Source of the DNA: Sphingomonas sp. PsM26
Lineage (GTDB): Bacteria > Pseudomonadota > Alphaproteobacteria > Sphingomonadales > Sphingomonadaceae
DNA: 64,000 nucleotides
Direction of reading: 5' to 3'
Assembly: GCA_030433805.1 (NCBI GenBank)
Contig: JARUXA010000021.1
Span: forward strand, 1 to 64,000
In this document: piece after piece, positions 55,259 through 63,908 of the stretch
How the letters are laid out: every line of letters begins with the position of its first letter
How positions within the stretch are numbered: position 1 is the first letter of the stretch
Notes under the pieces: generated by a model
What the model saw: the letters and a program-made list of their open reading frames with translations, nothing else
The model's database searches: none
What the model was told of the DNA's origin: nothing
Position numbers and translations under genes: made by a program

Positions 55259-55276
55259 TGTCAGTCTAATTGGACA
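55259..55276. promoter_or_regulatory. PpsR/CrtJ binding site upstream of bchC
   Basis: TGTCAGTCTAATTGGACA is an exact TGT-N12-ACA palindrome 43 bp from the bchC ATG. On the minus strand a TTGACA box lies 10 bp upstream of it (at 55287-55292), so the operator would cover the -10 region of a promoter reading into bchC. Confidence 0.85.
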
Positions 55277-55303
55277 CTTATGATTGTCAATCTGTTTGAT
55301 CGG

Positions 55304-56410
55304 TCAATCGTGTCGAGCGACGATGACACGGCAGGTGAGCGGCATCGGGGTGGACAAGGTTCGTACCGCGCCGAACCCGGCAGCGCGCAGCATGGCGCCG
55401 ATTTCCGCGGGCGTGCGGGGGCGGCCCGATCCCATCGCGAGCAGATACAGCCCGAAATATGCGTCTCCGGACGGTTCGGCACCGGGCGTTTGCGCCATCG
55501 GTTCGGCGATCAGCACCCGCCCGCCGCGTGGCAGGGCGGCGTGGATCGCGCGCAACAGCGTCAGCGCTGGGCCATCGTCGTGATCGTGGAGGACGCGTAC
55601 CAGCGTAATCATATCATAACCGTGCGGCAGCGGGTCGTGCAGGAAGCTCCCCGCATGGACAGTACTCCGCGCGCCCAGCCCAGCGACGGCGAGTCGTTCT
55701 TGCGCCCGCGCCGCGACCGCCGGCAGATCGAACAGCCCGAGGTCGAGCGCCGGCACTGCCGCCGCGACCGCCTCGAGAAACCGGCCCTCCCCACCCCCGA
55801 CGTCGAGCATCCGCCGATGCCGGGCAAACCGATAGGATTGCAGGATTTGCGTCGCCACAAGCGGTTGCGATGCGGCCATCAGGCCGGAATATGCGCGGAC
55901 GTCCTCTGCACCACCGTTTCCGGGCTGTTCGGCATAGGTCCAGTACCGCGCAAGCGCTCCACCGCCGCCGCCACGCCGGAGCAGCGCAACCGGATCAGCC
56001 AGGTCGGCATAGAGCAAGGGATGGTGTGCGATCATCTCGGTAATGCCGGCATTCCCGCGCAGCGCCGCCCCGGCGCTGCCAAGGACCCAATCGGCCCCTA
56101 CCCGTTCGACCAGCCGAATCGCGGCCGCCGCGCGTAACAGGCGCAGCGCACCATCCGGCGACAAACCGCAGTGATCCGCCACGGACTCGACCCTGGTCGG
56201 TCCGCGCGCCAGAAGATCGAGCACGCCGGTCTCGACACAGGCCGCGAGCGTCTGGCTGTAGACGAACCCCGCGACCAGATCGAACAGCGTACGCGCACGG
56301 GCCTGCGCGACCGGACGCGTCAGCCAGAAGCGGGTCGCGAACTGCTGGAATCGCGGGGACGACAGCATTGCGTTGCGCCACGCGATCCAGGCACCGCGGA
56401 ACCGCGGCAT
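55304..56410 (-). CDS. crtF: Demethylspheroidene O-methyltransferase
   Basis: This 368-residue SAM-dependent enzyme methylates the 1-hydroxyl of acyclic carotenoids. It has an N-terminal dimerisation region (LFDLVAGFVYSQTLAACVE) and the SAM motif LDVGGGEGRFLEAV. Start at 56410 (MPRFRGAW) is preferred, because AAAGGG sits before it and the alternative ATG at 56449 abuts the PpsR site at 56451. It lies upstream of bchC on the same strand with an 88-bp gap that holds the bchC operator. Confidence 0.93.
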   Translation of the reverse strand: MPRFRGAWIAWRNAMLSSPRFQQFATRFWLTRPVAQARARTLFDLVAGFVYSQTLAACVETGVLDLLARGPTRVESVADHCGLSPDGALRLLRAAAAIRLVERVGADWVLGSAGAALRGNAGITEMIAHHPLLYADLADPVALLRRGGGGGALARYWTYAEQPGNGGAEDVRAYSGLMAASQPLVATQILQSYRFARHRRMLDVGGGEGRFLEAVAAAVPALDLGLFDLPAVAARAQERLAVAGLGARSTVHAGSFLHDPLPHGYDMITLVRVLHDHDDGPALTLLRAIHAALPRGGRVLIAEPMAQTPGAEPSGDAYFGLYLLAMGSGRPRTPAEIGAMLRAAGFGAVRTLSTPMPLTCRVIVARHD

Positions 56411-56450
56411 ATAGCCCTTTGACTTATCGCTCGATCTGGACGACACCATA

Positions 56451-56468
56451 TGTCCAGTTGAGTGGACA
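56451..56468. promoter_or_regulatory. PpsR/CrtJ binding site between crtF and crtD
   Basis: TGTCCAGTTGAGTGGACA is an exact TGT-N12-ACA match and is nearly a perfect palindrome. It lies 38 bp before crtD and 40 bp before the preferred crtF start, well placed to control both divergent genes. Confidence 0.88.
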
Positions 56469-56505
56469 CTTGCTGGCGTCCGGTCAACAGGCTGGAGCCG
56501 GACGG

Positions 56506-58098
56506 ATGGCAACGCAGGACAAGATCGTCGTCATTGGTGCCGGGATCGGCGGGCTGGTCAGCGCAGCTCTGCTCGCGGCGCGCGGCCTTGGGGTCACGGT
56601 ACTCGAAGCCGCCACCGCGCCGGGGGGCAAGATGCGCGAAGTCCAGACAGGCACGGGCCTGGACAGCGCGGCGATCGACGGTGGACCGACGGTCTTCACG
56701 CTGCGCCATGTGTTCGACGAGATTTTCGATCGTTGCGGGGCATCGCTCGACGACGCGCTGACGCTTGTCCCCGCGACGATCCTTGCGCGCCACGCCTGGG
56801 GCACGGACCGACTCGACCTGTTCGCCGACCCCGCCGCGAGTGAGGGCGCAATCGGTGACTTCGCCGGCGCGCGCGAGGCGGCGGGATACCGGGCGTTTCG
56901 TGCCGAAGCGCGGCGGATCTTCGAAACGCTCGACCGCCCGTTTCTGCAGGCACCGCAGACCAATCCGCTTGGGCTGACATGGCGGATGGGCTGGCGCGGG
57001 TTCGCCGATCTCAATCGGATCCGTCCGTATGAAAGCCTGTGGCGCGCGCTGGGCGATCATTTCCGCGATCCGCGATTGCGCCAATTGTTCGGTCGCTACG
57101 CGACCTATTGTGGCTCATCGCCCTTTCAGTGCCCCGCGACGCTGATGCTGATCGCGCATGTCGAGGCATCGGGTGTCTGGCTGATCGACGGCGGCATGCA
57201 CCGGCTTGCGCGTGCGCTCGAAGCGTTGGCGCTGCGCAACGGCGCGATCTTTCGCTACGCCGCACCGGTCGCCGAAATGCTGGTCGAACATGGACGCGCG
57301 GCGGGGGTGGTGCTCGCATCGGGCGAACGGATCGTAGCGCGGGCGGTGGTGTGCAACGCCGATCCCGCAGCGCTGGCAGCGGGTACGTTCGGCGCGGCGG
57401 TGCGACGCGCGGTCCCTGCCGTGCCCCTCAGGCGCCGCTCGTCCTCGGCGATGGTCTGGTGCGCGCGGGGTACCGCGACCGGGTTCCCGCTGGTGCGGCA
57501 CAATGTCTTTTTTTCGGGCGACTCGCGCGCAGAATTCGCGGCGCTTGCGGCGGGTCGGCTCGCGCACGATCCGAGCGTCTATGTCTGCGCGCAGGATCGC
57601 GGCGCGGATGACGCGCGCGCAGGCGACGGCCCCGAACGCTTTCCGATCCAGGAACGCTTCCAGATCATCGTGAATGCGCCTCCCACCGGCGACACCCACC
57701 CCCTCACTCAAGCGGAGACGGACCAATGTACCCAGTCGATGCACGCAACGCTCAGCCGGGCCGGGCTGACGCTGGACTTGCCGGCGCAGGCAACGGTGCT
57801 GACCACACCGGCCGACTTCGCCACCCTCTTCCCATCGACGGGTGGAGCCCTTTATGGACAGGCCTCGCACGGGTGGGCGGCGTCCTTCCGGCGCCCCGGC
57901 AGCCGGACGCGGATCCCTGGGCTCTACTGCGCGGGCGGGAGTACCCATCCGGGCGCGGGCGTCCCGATGGCGGCCTTGTCCGCCCGCCTAGCCGTCGACT
58001 CCCTGCTCAGGGACCACGCTTCGATGGCGCGGTCGCACCCGGTGGCTATGCCTGGTGGTATGTCGACGCGTTCAGCGCGGACCGTCGCTTCGGCCTGA
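56506..58098 (+). CDS. crtD: 1-hydroxycarotenoid 3,4-desaturase
   Basis: This 530-residue FAD enzyme of the phytoene-desaturase family introduces the 3,4 double bond into hydroxylated acyclic carotenoids. FAD motif VVIGAGIGGLVSAALLAA at the N-terminus; C-terminal CAGGSTHPGAGVPMAA, the usual ending. About 25 residues beyond this motif are the overlap with crtC read in another frame. ATG at 56506 follows GGAGCCGGACGG. Confidence 0.94.
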   Translation: MATQDKIVVIGAGIGGLVSAALLAARGLGVTVLEAATAPGGKMREVQTGTGLDSAAIDGGPTVFTLRHVFDEIFDRCGASLDDALTLVPATILARHAWGTDRLDLFADPAASEGAIGDFAGAREAAGYRAFRAEARRIFETLDRPFLQAPQTNPLGLTWRMGWRGFADLNRIRPYESLWRALGDHFRDPRLRQLFGRYATYCGSSPFQCPATLMLIAHVEASGVWLIDGGMHRLARALEALALRNGAIFRYAAPVAEMLVEHGRAAGVVLASGERIVARAVVCNADPAALAAGTFGAAVRRAVPAVPLRRRSSSAMVWCARGTATGFPLVRHNVFFSGDSRAEFAALAAGRLAHDPSVYVCAQDRGADDARAGDGPERFPIQERFQIIVNAPPTGDTHPLTQAETDQCTQSMHATLSRAGLTLDLPAQATVLTTPADFATLFPSTGGALYGQASHGWAASFRRPGSRTRIPGLYCAGGSTHPGAGVPMAALSARLAVDSLLRDHASMARSHPVAMPGGMSTRSARTVASA

Positions 58099-58931
58099 CG
58101 ATCATCGCCTTCGTGGGCAGCGTGTTCTCGCCCTATTACAAGCTGTCGGGGCGGGCGCGGCCGGACAATCACTGCGCGATCAACGTGGCGTTGTGCGGTC
58201 CGCGCGGGGGTGCCTGGGCGATGACCGAACGCGGCGAGAAGCGCGTCCAGCGCGACGCCGATCATTTCGCGGTCGGGCCGAGCGCGCTGAGCTGGGACGG
58301 CGACACGCTGGTGATCGACATCGCCGAGATTTCCGCCCCGCTGCCTTATCCCGTGCGCGGGACGGTGCGGGTGCGGCCCGAGATGATCGGCACGACCGCC
58401 TTCGCGCTCGACCCCGATCTGCGCCACCGCTGGCACCCGGTCGCGCCGCGTGCCCGGGTCGAGGTCGATATGGTGCATCCGGGGGTGCGCTGGTCGGGGG
58501 ACGGCTATTTCGATTCGAACTTCGGCGACGAACCGCTCGAGACGGGGTTCGACGACTGGCATTGGGCGCGCGCGCACCTGAAAAACGACGTCGCGGTGCT
58601 GTACGAGGGCCGCCGCCGAAACGGCGATCCGTTCGATCTCGCGCTCAAGTTCGACCGGCAGGGGCGCTGGCACGATGTCGCGCCGCCGCCGCGCGTGGTG
58701 CTGCCGCGGACAGGCTGGCTTGTCCCGCGCGCGACTCGCGCCGACCCGGGATCGACGCCCACCGTCGCCAAGACGTGGATCGACGCGCCTTTCTACGCGC
58801 GTTCGGCGCTCGACACGCGGTTGTTCGGCGAGTCCGTTCGCGCGGTGCATGAAAGCCTGTCGCTCGGGCGGTTCCGCTCACCGATCGTCCAGTCGATGCT
58901 CCCCTACCGGATGCCCCGCGCTTTCTGGTGA
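57873..58931 (+). CDS. crtC: Carotenoid 1,2-hydratase (hydroxyneurosporene synthase); start uncertain
   Basis: CrtC adds water to the C-1,2 double bond of neurosporene or lycopene ends. The family core is clear: GGYAWWYVDAFS, IIAFVGSVFSPYYKLSG, GRARPDNHCAINVAL, then DSNFGDEPLETGFDDWHW. The core begins near 58035, inside the 3' end of crtD. The only in-frame starts before it are GTG 57873 and ATG 57726, giving 226 or 373 bp of overlap; GTG 58113 would cut off the conserved GGYAWWYVDA. The GTG at 57873 is listed as a compromise (352 residues). Confidence 0.8.
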   Translation: MGGVLPAPRQPDADPWALLRGREYPSGRGRPDGGLVRPPSRRLPAQGPRFDGAVAPGGYAWWYVDAFSADRRFGLTIIAFVGSVFSPYYKLSGRARPDNHCAINVALCGPRGGAWAMTERGEKRVQRDADHFAVGPSALSWDGDTLVIDIAEISAPLPYPVRGTVRVRPEMIGTTAFALDPDLRHRWHPVAPRARVEVDMVHPGVRWSGDGYFDSNFGDEPLETGFDDWHWARAHLKNDVAVLYEGRRRNGDPFDLALKFDRQGRWHDVAPPPRVVLPRTGWLVPRATRADPGSTPTVAKTWIDAPFYARSALDTRLFGESVRAVHESLSLGRFRSPIVQSMLPYRMPRAFW

Positions 58932-59078
58932 GTCGTCGGGTGGGGCGGCTTGCTTTGCCTTGTCCTTCGCGATCTCGCGATTGATCGACACGAGCTGCCA
59001 GACAATAAAAACGACGGTCGGCACACCGACGATCGCCATGTCGAGCAAGGCAAACAGGTTGGCGTTCGAGGCGTTCAT
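58878..59078 (-). CDS. Small single-helix membrane protein after bchO
   Basis: This 66-residue frame starts MNASNANLFALLDMAIVGVP and has one membrane helix (about 10-31) followed by a charged, disordered tail. Its ATG overlaps the bchO stop (ATGA), so it is coupled to the bchI-D-O operon. Its last 54 bp run antisense to the end of crtC. Function unknown. Confidence 0.7.
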   Translation of the reverse strand: MNASNANLFALLDMAIVGVPTVVFIVWQLVSINREIAKDKAKQAAPPDDSPESAGHPVGEHRLDDR

Positions 59079-59956
59079 GCCGACGTCCCCTTCGCCGCGA
59101 AACCGCTGATCAGCGCTGCAATGTCGGCTGGCCGTTCCTCGTGCGCGAGATGACCGAGGGCGGGCAACAGTTCGACTTGGCAGTCGGGGATCAACACCGC
59201 CGCGCCGTTCACCGATGACAGCGGAATCGCCGCATCCGCCGCACCGTGAATCAGCAGGCTCGGCACGCCGACCCGTGGAAGGTCGCGCGCGAGCATGTCG
59301 AGGTCCCACGCCGCCATCATCGTCAGCGCGCCCGCGACATGATCGGAGGTGGAGAACAGTCGTCGATAATATCCCACGCCGACAGGATCGATCCGCGACC
59401 CCGTCGCCTGCGTGACATAGCGCCCCGCATCCCCCGGCCCACGCGCCAGCCCGGCAACGACATGCGGCGCGAACGGATTGACGAACAGCATTCTGGCGAG
59501 CGTCGGGAACAGCTTGGCCGCAAGCCCGGGGAACGGCATCAGCGCCGGGTTGAGCCCGACGAAGGCACGCGGGCGGGCATGACCGTCGAGCACCATCCGC
59601 AACGCGATCGCCGCCCCCGCCGAATGACCGACGAGCAGATCGGGCGTAAGGCCAAGCGTGCCGAGCAGATCGCCGACCGCACGCGCCATCGCGGGCATCG
59701 CCAGCCCGCCGACCGGACGCCCGGTGGTGAAGCCATGCCCCGGCAGGTCGGGTGCAACGACGGTGAACTGCGCGGCGAGCAGCGGCGCGAGATCGCGCCA
59801 GCTATGTGTCGCGGCCCCCGTGCCGTGGAGCAGCACTACCACCGGTCCCGCGCCCATCACCTGCACGTGCCAGCGGATGCGTGCGGTATCGACGAACCGG
59901 CTGCTTGCGTGATTGGGCCAGTCGCGCCCCTCGACCGACCAGGTCGCGCGGCTCAT
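59075..59956 (-). CDS. bchO: BchO, alpha/beta hydrolase of the magnesium chelatase operon
   Basis: This 293-residue alpha/beta hydrolase shows the nucleophile elbow VGHSAGAAIAL, the oxyanion region LLHGTGAATHSW and the catalytic His in LPALGHLAHEE. It is always found next to bchID in purple bacteria; its exact role is not settled. ATGA overlap with bchD. Confidence 0.92.
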   Translation of the reverse strand: MSRATWSVEGRDWPNHASSRFVDTARIRWHVQVMGAGPVVVLLHGTGAATHSWRDLAPLLAAQFTVVAPDLPGHGFTTGRPVGGLAMPAMARAVGDLLGTLGLTPDLLVGHSAGAAIALRMVLDGHARPRAFVGLNPALMPFPGLAAKLFPTLARMLFVNPFAPHVVAGLARGPGDAGRYVTQATGSRIDPVGVGYYRRLFSTSDHVAGALTMMAAWDLDMLARDLPRVGVPSLLIHGAADAAIPLSSVNGAAVLIPDCQVELLPALGHLAHEERPADIAALISGFAAKGTSA

Positions 59957-61758
59957 GCTGCCTGCACCGCACTGACCGCACGGTGCATCGCCGCGGCATC
60001 CGCGCGCGGCAACGGCAGGTAGCGCGCGCCCATCGCCAGCGCGAGCCGTGCGCCTTCGGGGCGTGGCCGCGCGGATGTATCGACGAACGCCACGCCGATC
60101 CCCGCCTGGCCGATCGCGCGCGCGGCCTGTTCGGCGTCATGCTCGGCGCGCTCGCGTACTGCGCTGCCATCCAGCGCGATGTTTCCGCGCCCGTCGGTCA
60201 GCACGACGAGGAACGGCGTCCTCCCGCGCGCACGCGCTGCTTCGGCGAGCGTGCGCGCCGTCTCCAGCCCGGCGGCAAGCGGCGTCCCCCCGCCCCCCGG
60301 CAGTTCCGCCAATGCGCGGCGTGCGCGGGTGAGCGAGCGTGTCGGCGGCAGCATCAGCTCCGCGCCCGCTCCGCGAAACGCGATGAGGGCGACCTGCGCG
60401 CGTTTGACGTAAGCCTGTGCAAGCAACAGCTCGACCGCACCCTTGGCTTCCGCCAGCCGCGCGACCGCCGCCGAGCCCGACGCATCGACCGCGAAGATCG
60501 TCAGCGTTTCCGCACGCGTCTCGAACCGGCGAATGCGCAGGTCGTCGCGGCGGATGCGGACCGGTCCGTCCCCGCGCGCTCGCAGTGCCTGCCACGGCGC
60601 GGCGGCGCGCAGCGTATCGATCAGGCTGAGCCGCAGGCCCCCGCGCGGCACTCCGGCGCGCGCGCCAAGCGGGCGCCCATGCAGGGGTGACTTGCGCCGC
60701 TCGCCCGCGCCACGCGCGCGGTTGCCGCCACGTCTGCCGCGCCCGGCGGCAAGCTGTTCGAGCACATCGCGCGGGAGCGTTGCGAGCGCGGCTTCGAGAA
60801 TCATGTCCTCGGGGAGATCGGGGGTGGCCCGTTCCTCCTCGCTCGAATCACTCTCGGGCGGCGGCGGCGGTGGATCACTGGCGCTATCCGCCTCGGGTGG
60901 CGCAGGTAGCCGGGTCGCGCGCGGGGCGAGGACGAGGCGGACCGCGAGGATCAGATCGTCCGCGTCGATCGTCTCGCGTCCGGCCAGCGCTGCGGCCGCG
61001 CGCGCAGCGCGGAGCGCAAACAACGGGGCGCGCGCGGACTCCACGCCCAGCGCGAGCGCAGTGGCCGCTAGGATCGCGTGCGGATCGATCGTGCTTTGCG
61101 ATCCGGCATTGCGGGTTTCCTCGTTCTTCTTCCCTCTTCCGTGCGTCTCCCCTTCTTCCTTCCCCGGCGCAGGCCGGGGCCCAGTTGCGCAGGGTGCAGT
61201 CATCGCGCGCTGCGCCATGCCCCCATCGTTCCTCGACTGGGCCCCGGCCTGCGCCGGGGAAGCGTAGACATCCGACACCCGACACCCTGATAGATCGATC
61301 CGGAACGCCAGCCGCTCCACCAGCGCGGGCGGCACCGATTCGTCTTCCACCCCGTCGTCGAGCGCTACCACCGCAATCCGCACGGTCGCATCCTCCACCG
61401 CACCCGCGTCGAGCGCGGCCGCGATTCGTGCTGCGGTCGCCTCGGTCATCCGTTCCGCCATCGGCAGCACGACCAGCCCGCCGTCCGCCGCCGCCAGCAC
61501 GCCGCGCTGACGCACCGGGCGACCCAGGGCGAGCGTCGCCCCGAGATCCAGCCCGCCTAACAGCGCGTCGTCATCGACATGGACGGGAATCCGCCGCGAC
61601 GGTGCGCCGTCGGGCAATCCGGCACGCAGCGCAGCAACCACCTGATCGCGCACTGCACCTCCGCCGTGAAGGATCAGCCCCCCCAGCCCGACCGGATCGA
61701 CGGCACATAACCGCGCCGCCAGCAGCGCATCGTCCAGCGCCGATGGCGCATCGCTCAT
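59953..61758 (-). CDS. bchD: Magnesium chelatase subunit D, carrying an in-frame palindromic insert
   Basis: This 601-residue protein comprises a degenerate AAA+ N-terminal half, an acidic/Pro linker (DSASDPPPPPPESDSSEEE) and a C-terminal von Willebrand A domain with the MIDAS motif VDASGSAAVARL. It forms a platform with BchI hexamers for Mg insertion. About 50 residues between FRIDLSG and STIDPHAILAATAL have no counterpart in usual BchD and come from palindromic element A plus flanks (SPAQAGAQ and TGPRPAPGKE). The ATG at 61758 overlaps the bchI stop. Confidence 0.93.
   Translation of the reverse strand: MSDAPSALDDALLAARLCAVDPVGLGGLILHGGGAVRDQVVAALRAGLPDGAPSRRIPVHVDDDALLGGLDLGATLALGRPVRQRGVLAAADGGLVVLPMAERMTEATAARIAAALDAGAVEDATVRIAVVALDDGVEDESVPPALVERLAFRIDLSGCRVSDVYASPAQAGAQSRNDGGMAQRAMTAPCATGPRPAPGKEEGETHGRGKKNEETRNAGSQSTIDPHAILAATALALGVESARAPLFALRAARAAAALAGRETIDADDLILAVRLVLAPRATRLPAPPEADSASDPPPPPPESDSSEEERATPDLPEDMILEAALATLPRDVLEQLAAGRGRRGGNRARGAGERRKSPLHGRPLGARAGVPRGGLRLSLIDTLRAAAPWQALRARGDGPVRIRRDDLRIRRFETRAETLTIFAVDASGSAAVARLAEAKGAVELLLAQAYVKRAQVALIAFRGAGAELMLPPTRSLTRARRALAELPGGGGTPLAAGLETARTLAEAARARGRTPFLVVLTDGRGNIALDGSAVRERAEHDAEQAARAIGQAGIGVAFVDTSARPRPEGARLALAMGARYLPLPRADAAAMHRAVSAVQAA
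61159..61262. repeat. Palindromic element A, copy 4, inside bchD
   Basis: Left arm CTTCCCCGGCGCAGGCCGGG from 61159 and its complement to 61262 (GCGC centre instead of GCGA). On the bchD strand it is read in the same phase as the bchB copy, giving SPAQAGAQ and TGPRPAPGK. Confidence 0.92.
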
Positions 61759-62735
61759 GCCGCTGCCAGGTCTTCCAGTGCGCGCTCGATCCGCACGGTC
61801 GAGCCAGTCTCGTCGAGCACCCCGCGCCGCAACCGATGCCGCAGCGCCAGCGGCGCAATCCGCGCGATGTGCTCCGCGGTGACCGCCGCCGCACCTTCCA
61901 GCGCGGCAAGCGCGCGACTGGCGCGCATCAAGGTCAACTCGCCGCGCAACCCGTCCGCGCCGACCGTCATGCACAGTGTCGCCGCACGTGCCAGCATGGC
62001 GTCGGGCACCACCACCGCCGACAGCCCGGCACGACCACGCGCGATCCGCTTGAGTGTCTTGCGTTCGGCGCTGCGCCACATGTCCGCAAAGGCGTCCGGC
62101 GTGCGTTCGAACGCATCGCAGCGTTTGAGGATCTCGATTCGGCTCGTCAGATCCTGCGGGGTGCGCACTTCGACCGACAGGCCAAAGCGATCGAGCAATT
62201 GCGGGCGCAATTCGCCTTCCTCGGGATTGCCGCTGCCGACCAGCACGAACCGCGCCGGGTGACGCACCGACAACCCCTCGCGCTCGACGACGTTTTCGCC
62301 CGACGCCGCGACGTCGAGCAACAAGTCGACGATATGGTCCTCGAGCAGATTGACCTCGTCGATATACAGGAAGCCGCCGTTCGCGCGCGCAAGCAGCCCC
62401 GGCTCAAATGCCTTGACCCCCGCGCCCAGCGCGCGTTCGAGATCAAGCGCACCGACCACGCGATCCTCGGTCGCGCCGAGCGGGAGATCGACGAACGGCA
62501 CGGGCACGGTCGCCTTCGCAGGCGGCGGTGGCATTCCTTCGGGGTGATACCCGGCGAGCACGGCGGGCATTGGCGGCAGCAACGCCGCCAATGCGCGTAC
62601 GGCGGTCGACTTGCCCGTCCCACGATCGCCGAACACCATCACCCCGCCGATCCGCGGATCGACTGCCGCGATCAGCAGCGCGAGCTTCATCTCGTCCTGA
62701 CCGACGATCGCCGAAAAGGGGAAGGTCCTGCCCAT
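61755..62735 (-). CDS. bchI: Magnesium chelatase ATPase subunit I
   Basis: This 326-residue AAA+ ATPase has Walker A GDRGTGKST, the Walker B region GGFLYIDEVNLLEDH and LVGSGNPEEGELRPQ (sensor region). It powers Mg insertion with BchD and BchH. The start at 62735 (MGRTFPFS) is conserved; the longer frame upstream crosses the PpsR site. First gene of bchI-D-O-orf66. Confidence 0.96.
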   Translation of the reverse strand: MGRTFPFSAIVGQDEMKLALLIAAVDPRIGGVMVFGDRGTGKSTAVRALAALLPPMPAVLAGYHPEGMPPPPAKATVPVPFVDLPLGATEDRVVGALDLERALGAGVKAFEPGLLARANGGFLYIDEVNLLEDHIVDLLLDVAASGENVVEREGLSVRHPARFVLVGSGNPEEGELRPQLLDRFGLSVEVRTPQDLTSRIEILKRCDAFERTPDAFADMWRSAERKTLKRIARGRAGLSAVVVPDAMLARAATLCMTVGADGLRGELTLMRASRALAALEGAAAVTAEHIARIAPLALRHRLRRGVLDETGSTVRIERALEDLAAA

Positions 62736-62743
62736 TGCCAATG

Positions 62744-62761
62744 TGTACCACGTACTTGACA
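62744..62761. promoter_or_regulatory. PpsR/CrtJ binding site between bchI and tspO paralogue
   Basis: TGTACCACGTACTTGACA is an exact TGT-N12-ACA match 9 bp from the bchI ATG and 34 bp from the divergent tspO start. Its last six bases (TTGACA) could double as a -35 for the tspO direction. Confidence 0.82.
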
Positions 62762-62794
62762 CGCGGCAAGTGGACACTGGCTATTGTCGGTCCG

Positions 62795-63295
62795 ATGGAC
62801 CATGAAATGCGGATGAACCCGCTTTATGTATCCGGCGCAGGTGCGATCGTGCTGCTCGTCGTCGGCGGTCTCGCGACGCCGATCGGTTCCTGGTACCACG
62901 ATCTGCGCAAACCGAGCTGGCAACCGCCCAACTGGCTGTTCGGTCCTGCATGGACGATCCTGCTGGGGCTGGCGGCATGGTCGGCGGCGATCGCCTAGAC
63001 AGCGGCACCGGATGCAGCCGGACGCCGCGCGGTCGTCATCCTGTTTGCGGTCAACGCGCTGTTCCATTTCCTGTGGAGCCCGCTGTTCTTCGCGCTGCGT
63101 CGACCGGACTGGGCGCTGGTCGAGGTCATTTTTTTATGGGCATCACTGGTGGCGCTGCTGGTCGGGCTTGCGCCGATCTCTACGTTCGCCGCCTGGCTGA
63201 TCGTGCCGTATTTCTTATGGGTCAGCTTTGCCGCCGCGCTCAACCGGGCGATCGTCCGGCTCAACGCGCCGTTCGGGCAGCAGATCGGTTCGTAG
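62795..63295 (+). pseudogene. tspO: TspO/MBR paralogue interrupted by an in-frame TAG
   Basis: The frame starts MDHEMRMNPLYVS and shows family segments KPSWQPPNWLFGPAWTILLG, then stops at TAG 62996-62998. In the same frame, with no shift, it resumes and runs to 63293-63295 with VNALFHFLWSPLFFALRRPD and VPYFLWVSFAAALN, the rest of a normal TspO. Without the stop it would be a 166-residue protein. A single TGG-to-TAG change would explain it, as the family is Trp-rich here. It may be a recent pseudogene, a base-call error, or a suppressed stop. Confidence 0.85.
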
Positions 63296-63908
63296 TCATC
63301 CGCGCGAACTGGTCGACCGCGGCAATCCGTTCGGCAATGTCACCGCGATAGGACGCGTCCTTCGGTGTCACGGCCAGCGCATAGCTCCAATACGGGCGTG
63401 CCGCCGCAACGTCTCCGGCATCGACATACGCCATTCCCAGAAAGAAAGCGGGCCCGGGGGTCGCAGGCGCCAGCGCCACCGCGCGGCGGAACGCAAACTT
63501 GGCGGCAGGCGACACGGCATGGTCGTGCAGCGACACCACATACCCCAGCTCGGTCCATAGCGCGGCATTGTCGGGACGCATCGCGAGGTCATGCAGCAGT
63601 CCCTGTGCCGCGGCGTGGGTGTCCCCCATCCCTACCCGTCCGTCCGCACTGGCCAGCGCCAAAACGTCCTGTTGTCCCGGCAGGAACACCGCATTGCGGA
63701 ACGCAACCATGCCGGGATCGACCATGATCGGCGCGCTTTGGGCGCGAATCGATGTCCCCGGCTGATGCCGGACGCTCTGGAAGACGAAGCCCGTTGCCCC
63801 GAGCATCAATGCCGCCCCGACCAGCGTCCATAAGGACCGTCCGATACCGGACCACCACAGCAGCGCCGCGGTCGCCATTCCCACCACCCCGAGCGTCACG
63901 AGATTCAT
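63261..63908 (-). CDS. TPR-repeat membrane-anchored protein (CcmI/CycH-like)
   Basis: This 215-residue protein has two N-terminal hydrophobic segments (about 5-20 and 25-42), then tetratricopeptide-like repeats (ALWTELGYVVSLHDHAVS; GPAFFLGMAYVDAGDVAAA). It resembles the TPR part of CcmI/CycH, which presents apocytochromes to the heme lyase, though ccmH is not visible upstream in the remaining 92 bases. The start at 63908 (MNLVTLGV) is preferred; an ATG at 63998 is possible. Its 3' end overlaps the end of the broken tspO by 35 bp. Confidence 0.65.
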   Translation of the reverse strand: MNLVTLGVVGMATAALLWWSGIGRSLWTLVGAALMLGATGFVFQSVRHQPGTSIRAQSAPIMVDPGMVAFRNAVFLPGQQDVLALASADGRVGMGDTHAAAQGLLHDLAMRPDNAALWTELGYVVSLHDHAVSPAAKFAFRRAVALAPATPGPAFFLGMAYVDAGDVAAARPYWSYALAVTPKDASYRGDIAERIAAVDQFARMTTNRSAARTAR

